Assembly (NCBI RefSeq): GCF_021018895.1
Contig: NC_079384.1
Span: forward strand, 2,273,640-2,337,639
Direction: 5' to 3'
Source of the DNA: Seriola aureovittata
Lineage: Eukaryota; Chordata; Actinopteri; Carangiformes; Carangidae
DNA length: 64,000 nt
Of the stretch, positions 12,369 through 23,060 are shown in pieces; the stretch's first letter is position 1, and every line of letters starts with the position of its first letter. The notes below the pieces were generated by a model. That model did no database searches and had not been told where the DNA came from. It worked only from the letters and a program-made list of their open reading frames with translations. The translations under genes were made by a program, and so were the position numbers.

Positions 12369-13414
12369 GTAAGTCGATATAAACGTAACGTCGCCATTAC
12401 ATTCGTTTGTCGGGAGCTGCATTAATTTTTTATTGACATCTCCTCTCGAGTCTCGGGCAGTGACAGTCAGCGGTGTCATTGAACGTTGGTGTTACAGAGT
12501 CGACAGAAACAGGCTGTAGCCACCTAGCTAATTAAAATGCTACGTAGCTTGCTATCGATCGACACGTTCGTCGGTTCAGATTAAAGCAGATTTTTCTTTT
12601 TCTGCCGCCGTTAACATCGACGTTAGCTTCCTTTTACCGTCCGGGCCCGGTGATATTTAGCTCGCTACAGACGATGTCACTGCGAGCTAACGCTGATAAC
12701 GGCTAAACATTAACAGTATGTGGCGTCTAGATAGCGAGTCTGCTACATGTCCGTTCACACCCTTCATTAACTTAGCCAGCTAATGCTAGTCATGCTAACT
12801 GCTCGGTTGTAACGGAGAAAGTGAATCGTTTTTTTTTTTCTGTTGATTCCTGTTAATGTCGTCGCGTAAACTGAGCTAGAACGGGTTTATGGCCGTGGTT
12901 AGACTTTGAATGATGATTATGTAACAGCGGGCTGGTCTGTGCTGCTGTACCTACGGTGGCTCCGCCGGTGCACGGGAAAGCACTAGAACAGCCTTGTCTT
13001 TTTTTAATAAGGGAAAAAATACATCCTCTCACTAAAGCAGGAGTTATGTCTCAACATGTCCGCGTGCCAAAACGAGCCAATCGAGAATCCTATGCGAGTA
13101 TTGACAGCTGCCGTCAGACCCCCCCCCCCCCCCACCCCCCCACCCCCTCCCCGCCCTCCGCAGAGGTCAACCGTGGCTGCGTTTATCTGTCACATTAGAC
13201 CGCAGGGGAACACACGCTGCTGACACCGTCTTGGAGCCACTGACCTGTGTTTATTTATAGCTGTTGATATTGTACAGCTGAGATAGAGGCTCCCGTGTGG
13301 AGGTGAACAGTCTGAGTTAATACAAAAAACATGTCGTTGATAATAAAGGGTTTCCAATTTTATAATGCTGAGTTATTTGGCATCAGAGTCTCAATGTCTT
13401 TCTCTCTGTTCCAG
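12369..13414 (+). other. tob1: tob1 5'-UTR intron
   Basis: The intron starts with GTAAGT and ends with a pyrimidine-rich stretch and CCAG at 13411-13414. Its first half is CpG-rich and probably part of the promoter island. It contains a T run near 12830-12839 and a C-rich low-complexity tract at about 13119-13153. I see no coding exon in it. Confidence 0.65.
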
Positions 13415-13579
13415 GATCCTGAATCTAACTCTGCTGCAGGAAGGATATTCACTTTGGCAACAAGTTCTCAATCAGACTTGCTCCTTCACACTGGTCACTG
13501 CTGCCTCGGAGGTTTTTGCATCGCTCTGTAAAAGCAACTCTGTGACGGAAAAAGAATCTCTCTCGCCACTGAAGCAGCT
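13415..13579 (+). other. tob1: tob1 5' UTR in exon 2
   Basis: This is the 165-bp untranslated part of exon 2, between the acceptor and the start codon. The start codon opens directly on the conserved [11 protein letters not shown] sequence, so the translation start is secure. Confidence 0.65.
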
Positions 13580-14581
13580 ATGCAGCTTGAAATTCAAGTA
13601 GCACTCAACTTTATTATTTCCTATTTATACAACAAACTCCCTCGACGACGTGTGAATATCTTCGGCGAGGAGCTCGAGAGGCAGCTGAAGAAAAAATATG
13701 AAGGCCACTGGTATCCGGATAAGCCATACAAAGGTTCAGGGTTCAGGTGCATCCATGTAGGGGAGAAGGTGGACCCCGTGGTGGAGCAGGCAGCCAAAGA
13801 GAGCGGGCTGGACATCGGCGACGTCCGGAATAACCTCCCTCAGGACCTTAGTGTGTGGATCGACCCATTTGAGGTTTCCTACCAGATTGGGGAGAAGGGA
13901 CCGGTGAAGGTGCTTTATGTGGACGATAACAATGAGAACGGGTCAGAGCTGGACAAGGAGATCAAGAACAGCTTTAATCCTGAGGCCCAGGTCTTCATGC
14001 CAATCAGCGACCCTGTCGGGGCTTCCTCAGAGTCCAGCTCTCCCTCCCCTCCTTTCGGGCAGTCGGCTGCCGTGAGCCCCTCCCTAATGCCACGCTCCAC
14101 CCAGCCCTTAACCTTCACCACTGCCACCTTCGCTGCCACCAAATTCGGCTCCACTAAGATGAAAAGCAGTGGTCGTGGTAACAACAATAACAGTGGCAGT
14201 AGCACCAAGGTGGCCCGCACCTCCCCCACCAATAACCTGGGTCTGAATGTCAACACCCTACTGAAGCAGAAAGCCATCTCCACGTCCATGCACTCACTGT
14301 ACGGGCTGGGCCTGGGGCAGCAGCAGCAACAGAAGGCCTCTGCTCTGTCCCCCAACGCCAAGGAGTTTGTGTTCCCCAGCCTCCAGGCCCAGGCCAGCCC
14401 CGGAGCCGTCTTCCCTGGGGAGAGCTCCCTGGGCCTGGGCACCCTGCAGTACAACAATGCCTTTGACATGTTCGCAGCCTACGGAAGCCTCAACGACAAG
14501 TCTCTAATGGATGGCCTCAACTTCAGTCTGAGCAACATGCAGTATTCTAACCAGCAATTCCAGCCAGTCATGGCTAACTAA
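13580..14581 (+). CDS. tob1: Tob1, BTG/Tob family antiproliferative adaptor protein
   Basis: This is a complete 333-aa single-exon coding region; human TOB1 is about 345 aa. Residues 1-115 form the BTG/APRO domain, starting [20 protein letters not shown]. It has a basic bipartite stretch (22-39), Box A (about 41-62) and Box B (about 88-107) with Trp93, which in the family contacts the CAF1/CNOT7 deadenylase. Two PAM2-like motifs, around 127-142 (Phe139) and 256-270 (Phe263/Phe265), match those that bind the MLLE domain of cytoplasmic poly(A)-binding protein. Ser-Pro sites at 154-157 and 166 sit where ERK sites lie in mammals. The C-terminus [20 protein letters not shown] is typical of Tob1. 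Known role: it bridges PABPC1 and CCR4-NOT to promote deadenylation and restrains the cell cycle. The glutamine tract is only five residues (247-251), shorter than in mammals. I cannot tell tob1a from tob1b without a tree. Confidence 0.97.
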   Translation: MQLEIQVALNFIISYLYNKLPRRRVNIFGEELERQLKKKYEGHWYPDKPYKGSGFRCIHVGEKVDPVVEQAAKESGLDIGDVRNNLPQDLSVWIDPFEVSYQIGEKGPVKVLYVDDNNENGSELDKEIKNSFNPEAQVFMPISDPVGASSESSSPSPPFGQSAAVSPSLMPRSTQPLTFTTATFAATKFGSTKMKSSGRGNNNNSGSSTKVARTSPTNNLGLNVNTLLKQKAISTSMHSLYGLGLGQQQQQKASALSPNAKEFVFPSLQAQASPGAVFPGESSLGLGTLQYNNAFDMFAAYGSLNDKSLMDGLNFSLSNMQYSNQQFQPVMAN

Positions 14582-15550
14582 ACTCATCATCACGATGTTA
14601 TTTATGAATGATGGTGGCTCAAAGAGAAGGAAAAACAAAACGCACACTTAGAAACTGGACTTTCAAGGATGTAGTGTCTAGTCAGTCAAGCGCATGTGCC
14701 CAAGGGAGTTTCTACTGTGGCCCCCTTGAGTTTGTTTCTACTCAAAGCTTGTTGTACAAACACATCCAAGCTTGTTACTTCAATTCAACATGCATCATTG
14801 TTTTTCTTTTTCCTTTTTGCCAACCAAGCACAAAATTTTTTACTATGTTGAGAAAATACAAAAAAAAAAGAATACAAGCTTAAAGTTTTGGCCTCTTACA
14901 GTATTTTACAGGTGGTAAGACAAGGCTGATTTTTATGAATTGGCACTACTAAGTGGGTTACTTGGTCTTTTTCTAATTGTATAATTTAATTTAGTACAGA
15001 GTTTGTAAGATATCAGAGTATATATTGTTTCTATGACATGGTGTTGCATTTATATCTTTTTACTACTCCAGTGATCTGTGATGGCTGCAGCAGCTTTTCC
15101 TTATTTTCTTTTTTTTTTTTTAAAGATAATTGTTAAAGAAATCCATCTTTAAAAAAAAAAAAAAAAAAAAAAGAAAAACATGAAATATTCTGAAGATTGT
15201 GTACAGAGTATTCCTTAGTGGTGGAGTTCAAATGTAGGAATATTTGCTTTTTCTGAAAGATGAATTGTATTTTCTGTTAAGAGGTTAAAAAGATTTTGCT
15301 ATACTATGGACAAAATGTAATCGTATGAATATTAATTTTGTACCTACATTGTGCAATACTTGATAAAAAAAAAAAAATACAGTATAACAAAGTATTTTGA
15401 GTCAGTGTCTTACATGTCAAGAGGGACTGAAATAGTTTATATTAAGTTTGTATTAAATGCTTAAAAATGATATGCTTGTCTTTATTTTTTTTAATTTCAT
15501 ATTTGCACCCTGGTCTTTTTAATAAAATAAACTACAGTTGAACATGATCA
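14582..15550 (+). other. tob1: tob1 3' UTR with candidate miR-92/25 and miR-19 seed matches
   Basis: About 970 nt of AT-rich, U-rich sequence follows the stop codon, up to the poly(A) signal. GTGCAATA at 15351-15358 is a perfect 8-mer match for the miR-25/32/92 seed. TTTGCAC at 15502-15508 is a 7-mer match for miR-19. CAGTATT at 14899-14905 matches the miR-200b/429 seed. A long A run lies at about 15151-15171. Seed matches occur by chance, so conservation should decide. Confidence 0.7.
15521..15531 (+). terminator. tob1: tob1 polyadenylation signal (two overlapping AATAAA)
   Basis: AATAAA occurs at 15521 and again, overlapping, at 15526. It is followed about 20 nt later by a GT/T-rich stretch (15551-15570), as expected of a cleavage region. 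Confidence 0.75.
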
Positions 15551-15875
15551 GTTATTGCTTGTTCTGTGTTCGACCTGAGCAGGTAACAGTCAGATAGTAG
15601 GAGTTAAAGATGGAGGCTGGACTGTTCAGTCTGTGTGGAGACATGAGACCTGGAGCTGATGAACTGTGGATGTGTTCAGGTCTAAAGATGGAGGTTCATG
15701 TCTCAGTAATACAGGGGTGTGGTCATGTGACATCACAGCTGTGAGGAGAGGTAATTCCTGAACATCACATTTAATTTCCAGCCTCTTGTTTTATTTTAAG
15801 GAGGTATGTGTTAGTCTGTTTGTTCACAGGATCCATGTTTACATGTTTACAGGCTGGAGGACGTAACTTAGTGTA

Positions 15876-15920
<45 letters not shown>

Positions 15921-16290
15921 TGATTACACGTGGGCCGTATTGTGAAGTAAAGAACAGGCCAAACATTCAGCAGGGTTTAAAGCTGCAGCAGATTAACTCA
16001 CATAACACATAATCACATTTACAACAGAGTGAGTCAGAGGTCTGAGGAGGAAACAACTGCTGTGCTTTTATTGTGACATGATTCCTCCTCCAACCTTTAT
16101 CAGACACTTGTATTGGACATGGACGTGTTGTAGCTGAGTGAACTAAACGCAACTAGAGTCTGTTTCAGATGCTCAGCAGTGACTTCACTGCACAAGTGTT
16201 TATTTTCTGCAGCATCTGACTGAGTGGAAAAAACCTATAGAGGTTCCCTTTACAGCAGCGTTACGTAACTACTGTGATTGTGTATGTCTG
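15551..16290. other. Intergenic; (GT)n at 15881-15919
   Basis: Apart from a GT repeat of about 38 bp, nothing is recognised downstream of tob1. Confidence 0.45.
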
Positions 16291-16319
16291 CTGTTAAATC
16301 CAGAGTAGTGTTGTTACTC

Positions 16320-16900
16320 TCTTACTGTTCTAAGGTATTTATACTTTTTGATCCAGGAAGGAAATACTGCCTTATAGTAGTACTTTTATTAATCTTTACT
16401 CCACTGTATTTATTTTACAGGTGTGGACACTAGTTACTTCTCAGACTATAATGATGATAAGATTATAACACACAGTGTATTGTTGAAGTTGGGGTCACCT
16501 TCTTGTCCTGTGACCTTTAACATTAAGTCAGCGTCTGGTTGGTAAAGGTTGTTAGCTCGTTTCACCGGCTCTTCATTCATTGACTGAACATAGATCACTG
16601 TGGGCCGCAGCCAACGCCAAAACAACAGACCTCAGTGTTTTACAGTGTAAACCCAGTCTACTCTGTTGTAACCTCCAGACACACATCTTAAACACTTGAT
16701 ATGACATGAGAGTAATGAAGTACATTTACTAAAGTACTCATACTGCAGTATTTTTCAACTTTCTATGTCTTGTCTTTTTCATTCCACTACATCTCTTTAA
16801 CAACTGCAGCTACCACCCAGATTAAGATTCTATTAAAACAGTACAATAATAATCTTATTACTGAAGATTAAACCACCTTTTCTTTTGAAACCATAAACCG
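16320..16900 (-). repeat. Dispersed teleost repeat fragments (AGTAAAAGTA-type)
   Basis: Two short stretches (about 16325-16440 and 16700-16860) contain motifs such as TTTACTCCACTGTATTTATT and AAGTACATTTACTAAAGTAC. These are typical of an abundant fish interspersed repeat, seen in the other orientation at 21.2 kb. Ends are not defined. Confidence 0.45.
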
Positions 16901-17930
16901 GAGTCTGGACGTCTCTGAGCCGTTATCTGTTCCAACAAAGACTGACTTTGCTGCTCATCCTCTGAGATGGTTTCATTAAAGGTACAACTATCTATTATTT
17001 AATTTAAAAAAAGATGAAATAAAACACTGTCAGACAAATGTGTTTCTTTCCACAGTGACCACCCCACAGACCTTCCTGTGACCACTTGTAGTGAGAGGCA
17101 CGGCTGGACTAAACTAACTGACACATCAGTATTAACAACACATTGTAATATATATTGTCTCACTGACTATTAAAGTACATTTTACAGAGTAAATGCAGGA
17201 CTGTAGGTGTGATGGAGTGTTTTAACTTTGTTGTCTTGGACCAGAGTTCGTCCTCCACCACTGTTTTCCTCTGAACTCTGCGGTAATGAAATCCAAATCT
17301 CACTTTAGATTGGTGTGGCAAATAAATTGCTCAGAATCCCGGCAGTGCGCATCAATTCCTGCGGGGCTCTGGGGAGCAGCTCGAGGAGGATTAGAGGGGA
17401 AAGTGATTTTTGTTAGTTGTGATTCTTTCTTTTGTAAAACACAGTCACATTTAAACAGTCCTGGTAGAAGCTGCGTCAGTGTCTTCAGGAGAGTAGAGGA
17501 GCTGGTCTTTGCTTCATGAGCAGTTCCTCGTGAGATAATATTAACATCCTGAAGCTGCAGATTTCATCAGGGTGTTAGTGGGTGACTGTGGTGGTCAGTG
17601 GTCAGAGTGTGTTATACAATGATAATCAGAGGGGGCAACTATTTCTCACACATGGATTTTAATATTATTCACTTACCAAACCAGGTAAAACTCCTGAATT
17701 CTTAAGTGAAAACAATGATGGAGTCTCGTTTTGAAGTTAATGTCTTGATTATAGAAGTTAATATCAAAAAGGTAAACCACCGACAACACACAAAGGACTA
17801 TTAACATGAAGTAATAAACTCTATATTGATGTGAAAAATGTGTCTCTACAACTTATCCTCCATTGTCTCACTGACTGAGCACCAGTGTTTGCTAACATTA
17901 GATCATACATGACATTTTATCTATTATTTA
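16901..17930. other. Intergenic, nothing recognised
   Basis: No exon, RNA gene or clear repeat is supported here. Confidence 0.4.
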
Positions 17931-18060
17931 TTAGTTAGCTAAACTTTAACTTACGGCTAAAGTTAGAAACCAGCTAACACTGGTAAGTTAAACTGTAACT
18001 TACTAACATTAATTAGCTAAACTGTAACTTAGGGCTAACATTAGAAACTAGCTAACATTA
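17931..18060 (+). repeat. Two direct copies of a ~50-bp GCTAAC-rich unit, 80 bp apart
   Basis: Copies at 17931-17980 and 18011-18060 share TTAGCTAAACT, TAACTTA and AGCTAACA with a few mismatches. Confidence 0.7.
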
Positions 18061-18412
18061 ATGTAGAGGTGTCATAAGATTCTTCCTGGCATGAATAGTG
18101 TAATATTTACATTTACAGGTAAGAATATTATATAAATGTTTCAACTCCCCCAAACTGTTGTTTTGACCTCTTTTGTCCAAGTCTTAATCACAGGGGTCAG
18201 ACACCTCATCCTTGGTGGTCAGTATTCTGAGCTTATAGATTATATTTATGGAAGTCAGAACCATTCAAAGTAAAGTCCATGTTGTATTGTGTGTGCACTG
18301 CTTTAATTTACTGGGTCGGTCTGTAACAGGCATGATTCAGTCCTCAGCTCTAATTGTTGCTCTTCAGTCAGTGTAGAAGTTGTTCACGCCTCACAGTCCG
18401 AGTGGAACACAC

Positions 18413-18418
<6 letters not shown>

Positions 18419-18460
<42 letters not shown>
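18419..18460 (+). repeat. (AC)n microsatellite
   Basis: AC repeat of about 41 bp with a short ATATAT lead-in. Confidence 0.95.
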
Positions 18461-18463
<3 letters not shown>

Positions 18464-18889
18464 TCCACATGACCACCTCAGCTCTGTGGGATAAACAGGC
18501 CCACAGATGGTCCGGTGTCACACCAGCTGGGAGACTCCAAGGGTGTCGGGTGTTGCCTTGCTGTGACTCCATCTTGTCTGTTCCAGTGTGTGCTCTCCTC
18601 CTGCTACAGACACACATTATATTACACACAGCTCCTCGACGCACTGTATCTGTCACACACCCAGCAGAGAGTTCAACATGGCGGAGCTGTGTTTGTCTCT
18701 CAGCCCAGCTCTGTTTGAAGGTGAAGAATCTACAACAGCAGAGAGCGACCATGATCACTCACAGATTTATTAATACCTAACTGTGAGATTTAATTACAGT
18801 CTTAACATTTAAAGTAAGTGTTTGACATTGTTGGAAAATTAGCTTATTCACTGACTGGTGCTACTGTCATGTTTGGACAGTGTTGGACA

Positions 18890-19460
18890 CTGTTGCTACA
18901 GCCAGTTAGCATAGCTTAGCATAAAGCCTTGAAACAGCTAACCTGACTGTACAAACGAAACAGAATCCAGCACCTTTAAAGTTGAGCACACTCAGCACCA
19001 TGTTCAAATCTAAAGGATTAGTTTGATGCATGAGAAGGTCGATACCATTCTCATATACACTAAAGATGGTTAGCTTAGCGTAGCATCAAGACAAAACGAT
19101 GGAGGGTCCTTTGTTTCCCAGGCAACAACGGATCCAATTGGTGGATCTTTCGCAGCCCAACCTCTCCCAAGATTCAATGCACACCAGCACAGAAATTAAT
19201 CACTTTTCAAAAAGAGAGCAAGACTCTGCAAATAAAACAGCAGCTGAGGATAAATAGGAAATCCTCTCTAGACCAGACCGTCTCATTTTGGTTTGGTCAC
19301 ACCTTCATAGAGCGCAGGCTCTGAGTTAGAACACAGCTATAGTCTGGCCATCTGTTTCCACCTGTTTCCAGTCTTTGTGCTAAGCTAAGCTAACTAGCTG
19401 CTGACTGTAGTTTACAGACAAGAGTGGAATCAACCTCCTCATCTCACTAATGGTATTTCA
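18890..19460. mobile_element. MITE-like dispersed repeat with GCTAAGCTAAGC/AGCTTAGC ends
   Basis: The left part reads CAGTTAGCATAGCTTAGCAT and the right part carries AGTCTTTGTGCTAAGCTAAG, roughly inverted relative to each other. TTTCCACCTGTTTCCAGTC precedes the right end. Such sequences are a common interspersed repeat in fish; no coding capacity is seen. Boundaries are approximate. Confidence 0.55.
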
Positions 19461-21230
19461 AACTGGGCCTTTAAGTAGTGATTAAATGTTTCAGTGATGT
19501 GTTCAGGGCCTTTCCCTGTCTCCGTCATCTGGAGTTTGAATCGTTGATCACCTGTTTCTGGAACAAATAAAATTCAGTAAGATAAAGTCACCAAGGAAAC
19601 TGACAAAAGTAAAACTGCAGAATAATAAACTGATGATCCACACAGATTCTCACACATTTACACGTGATGTGCTGAAAACAGTGTTTACCAGGCAGAGGGC
19701 AGGTCACAGTGAGTCATCCTGAAGTTCAGCACAGTGGTGGGTGTCACCAGGCCTCCAGCAGGGAGGGGTGGGTTCTTCAGGACAAAGCCACGGAACAGAG
19801 AGAGGAGCTGTGGGAGGTCCAGTCTGTTTAGGACCAGATGAGGTTTTAGACCAGAGGACGAGAGGAGAATCATCCTGTGCCAGCAGGTTCTGACCTTGAT
19901 CAGGTCTATATAAAGCCAGTGATCAGGGCTGCTGCCGCCATGAACGACAGGAAGTGGGGACAGCACCTGTTCCTGGTTATTGGGTTTGGTATGTTCAGTA
20001 TGGAGATGACATTTTAGAGGCCAGAGACACATGAGTGGGAAGCACATCTGCAGCTCAACGTCTCACTTGACTGAAAGTCAGAGGAGATACAGAGGATCTG
20101 ACAGATCCATCCAGTCTGTTGTTTCTGGTGAAGCCGGAGCTGAGGCTCTGATGAATTCCGGCTGTGCGGTGTTGGGCCAGGACAGAATCTCAGTCAGTCG
20201 CTGCTTTCAAGTGCTGCCAAGTAATTTTAGTGGGATCATCCTCTGGACCTTGTTCCTGCTCTCAGCCAGACAATCATTCAACCTCAAAGCTCCACATCTC
20301 AGCAGCATGGAGTCATAATCCACATTTCACTGAGGCTGTATGAGCCTGGGAGGAGGAGGAGGAGGAGGAGGAGCTCTGCTTCTTCGTCTCTGTTTGTTTT
20401 GGTTGAAGGTTACAGAACCAAACGGCTGGTGTTCACTTCAATAGGTTTAAAAATAGACCTGCAGGGTTCCTGCGTCATCACAGGAGAATCCTGCCTTTCA
20501 CCCCCATCCCCACCCCCCTCCTCCCTCCTCCCTCCCACTCACACCAGCCCTGTACGCTCATACGACATGGAACAATTCTTTCCTCCACACCTGCATCATG
20601 ACCTGCGCTGACGTAACACTGAGAGGAATGAGTGACCTTCTGAGGAACCTGGGCGGGTCCTGGTGTCAGAGGCATGAGGAGAAGCTGGAAGAGCGTGTCT
20701 GTGGAGAAACAACAGAGGAGGGACATACAACAATGTTTTCATGACGACATTAACAGCAAACCACGTATCCATGACAACACATTCCTTCACCATCTCATGC
20801 TAATAAAGGCTGGAGCAGAGAGGAGCGGCTGCTGAATAAATAAATGTCCTCACAGGTTGAACCTTGTTTATGATGATGTTCAGGCTGCCTCAGGTTTTTC
20901 CTCCTGAGCTGATAATCACAGGGAAAACAGCAGCGTCAGGAGTTTTCACAGCCGTTACACACTGGAGATAAAGGAGGGAAAATCACTGTACTGCAGTCAG
21001 ATGTGAGGGATCAGGGTCTGATTCATCTCCTCTGTTTCTAGTAATATGAAAATAAAACTGTACCTGTACAGTCATGTGATATATGCACCCTCCATCCCTC
21101 TCAGGTAAATAAAGACAAAATGATGAGGCGATTAATTAATGTTCATAAAAACATTTAATTAACAATTGTTTAAATCACTGATTTAATTGTTTTACACGAT
21201 TGTAAACGAAACACCTTTGATTTTTAGATT
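19461..21230. other. Intergenic; (GGA)n at ~20350-20373
   Basis: Nothing beyond a short GGA repeat and C-rich stretches (about 20499-20535) is recognised. Confidence 0.4.
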
Positions 21231-21254
21231 TCGTTGGTTGAACCAACATCACTG

Positions 21255-21560
21255 CTAAAAGAAGTGTTCAGATCCTTAACTGCAGTAAAACTACCAGTAC
21301 AGCAAAGTAAAAATACTCAATACAAGTAAAAGTCTTGCATGAAAAATCCTACTGAAGTAAAGGTACAGAAGTATTGGCAGTAATGTGAAGTTAAAGTATT
21401 AAAGTCCTGGTTTGGTCTCTGACTGATGTGTTATTATATCTGACATCATTAACACTGAAGCATCAGTGTGTCAGCAGCTTGTTACTGGTGGAGCTGCTCT
21501 GAACTTTATGTAGTTTTGTAAACAGATAAATCTGATGGGTCGACACTTGATTCATGAGAG
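21255..21560 (+). repeat. Dispersed teleost repeat (GTGTTCAGATCCTT... type)
   Basis: GTGTTCAGATCCTTAACTGC is followed by AAGTAAAAATACTC and AAGTAAAAGTCTTGCATG. This is the signature of an abundant fish interspersed repeat, in the orientation opposite to the 16.3-kb fragments. Confidence 0.55.
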
Positions 21561-21837
21561 GAAAGAAAAACAAAGAACCAATCCACTGATCTGTTTCTGT
21601 TTTTAGACTTTGTCTCTGATCTCTGATTATTGATCAGATATTGGATCATCTGAACATTTATTGAAATAAAACCATGTGAGAAGTTCAGAGAGCAAATCAG
21701 TTTGAGGAAACTATTAATAACTCACAGATTAAACTCTGCTCTTTGTGAGAGGTCAGAGGCCAAACAGGTTGGAAACCACTGGTTTAATCATGTGATGTAT
21801 TTTCAAAGCTTGTTTTATTATCCACTGTCCAATGTTC

Positions 21838-22207
21838 ACAGAGGCTAACGTTTGCTTGTTTAGGCTAACCTTAGCTTGTTTAAGCTAACATTACCTTGCT
21901 TACACTAACGTTAGCTTGTTTAGGCTAACCTTAGCTTGTTTAAGCTAACATTACCTTGCTTACACTAACGTTTGCTTGTTTAGGCTAACCTTAGCTTGTT
22001 TAAGCTAACATTACCTTGCTTACACTAACGTTTGCTTGTTTAGGCTAATCTTAGCTTGTTTAAGCTAACATTACCTTGCTTACACTAACATTAGCTTGTT
22101 TAGGCTAACCTTAGCTTGTTTAAGCTAACATTACCTTGCTTACACTAACATTAGCTTGTTTAGGCTAATGCTAGCTTGTTTAGGCTAATGCTAGCTTGTT
22201 TAGGCTA
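21838..22207 (+). repeat. 60-bp higher-order minisatellite of three 20-bp subunits
   Basis: About six tandem 60-bp units, nearly identical. Each is made of three diverged 20-bp subunits of the type TTAGCTTGTTTAGGCTAACC. The last part (22141-22207) switches to a simpler 20-bp period. Confidence 0.95.
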
Positions 22208-22329
22208 ATATGGCAGATTCGATTTTTTTCTTCTTTTCTCTGGCGCACTGATTTATCATCCGGCTGGATTCAATCATCCACCGTCCTGCTAATGACTGAG
22301 CGGTAACGTCACGCAATATATCTGGGCAG

Positions 22330-22640
22330 GTGAGTCTTGCTCTGATGTGCCACCCCCCCCTTCCTGAATCTGCTCTGTGCGGGCTGGCGGGGCTGTAGGT
22401 CGGCAGGTTGGCGGGGCTGTAGGTCGGCGTGACCGGCGTCTCCGGGTGTCTGCATGATCCGACTGCCCCGATATTCTTCGGTTGGCGTTTGTACGGTTGT
22501 ACTTTCATAGCAGGTGGTAGTGGAGTTATAGCCGCCTCTGCTCACGTGTTTCGCAGCGGCTCCTGGCTGCTGAGTTCAAGTGTTTCCGCCCGGCGCCGTT
22601 AACGGGGTTAACGCAGCTCTGTTTTGTTGAGGAAGCCGGG
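22330..22640. other. CpG-rich island between two related minisatellites
   Basis: Unlike its surroundings this stretch is GC- and CpG-rich. It carries a tandem copy of TGGCGGGGCTGTAGGTCGGC (22385-22431) and a donor-like CAGGTGAGT at 22327-22335. No conserved protein is recognised, so it could be an orphan CpG island or part of a repeat. Confidence 0.4.
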
Positions 22641-22789
22641 TTCAACTTATTAAGATGGTTTGTTCGGCAATTTTTCAAACCTGTGACTTTTTGTTATTGT
22701 GAGTTGGTAAACCCCCATCTAGTAACTTCCTGGGGGTGAAATTCACCCAGGTGGCGTTGATATAAACCTTTCACCCTCCACCGCACTGC

Positions 22790-23060
22790 CACGCTAACGT
22801 TAGCTGGTTAATGCTAACGTTACCTTGTTTACACTAACGTTAGCTTGTTAATGCTAACGTTACCTTGATTACACTAACGTTAGCTTGTTTAGGCTAATGT
22901 TAGCGTGTTAATGCAGACGTTACCGTGTTAATATTAACATTACCTTGTTTATGCTAACGTTACCTTGTTTACACTATCGTAACCTTTTTTAGGCTAATGT
23001 TAGCTTGTTTAGGATAATTTTAGCTTGTGTACACTGACATTAGCTTGTTAAGGCTATCAT
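22790..23060 (+). repeat. Degenerate copy of the 20-bp GCTAACGTTACCTTGTTT minisatellite
   Basis: Units such as GCTAACGTTAGCTTGTTT and GCTAACGTTACCTTGTTT recur every 18-20 bp with many substitutions. It is clearly related to the 21.84-22.21 kb array, but older. Confidence 0.85.

Noticed and set aside
13915..14469. 184-codon - strand open frame opposite tob1
   Set aside because: Antisense shadow of the Ser/Pro/Gln-rich tob1 C-terminal half.
15361..15381. A-rich tract in the tob1 3' UTR as the transcript end
   Set aside because: No AATAAA just upstream, and U-rich UTR-like sequence continues to the doubled AATAAA at 15521.
22200..22508. - strand frame with YSPANLPTYSPASP resembling the RNA polymerase II CTD heptad
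   Set aside because: The two similar segments come from a 24-bp tandem duplication. There are only two copies and no polymerase homology around them.
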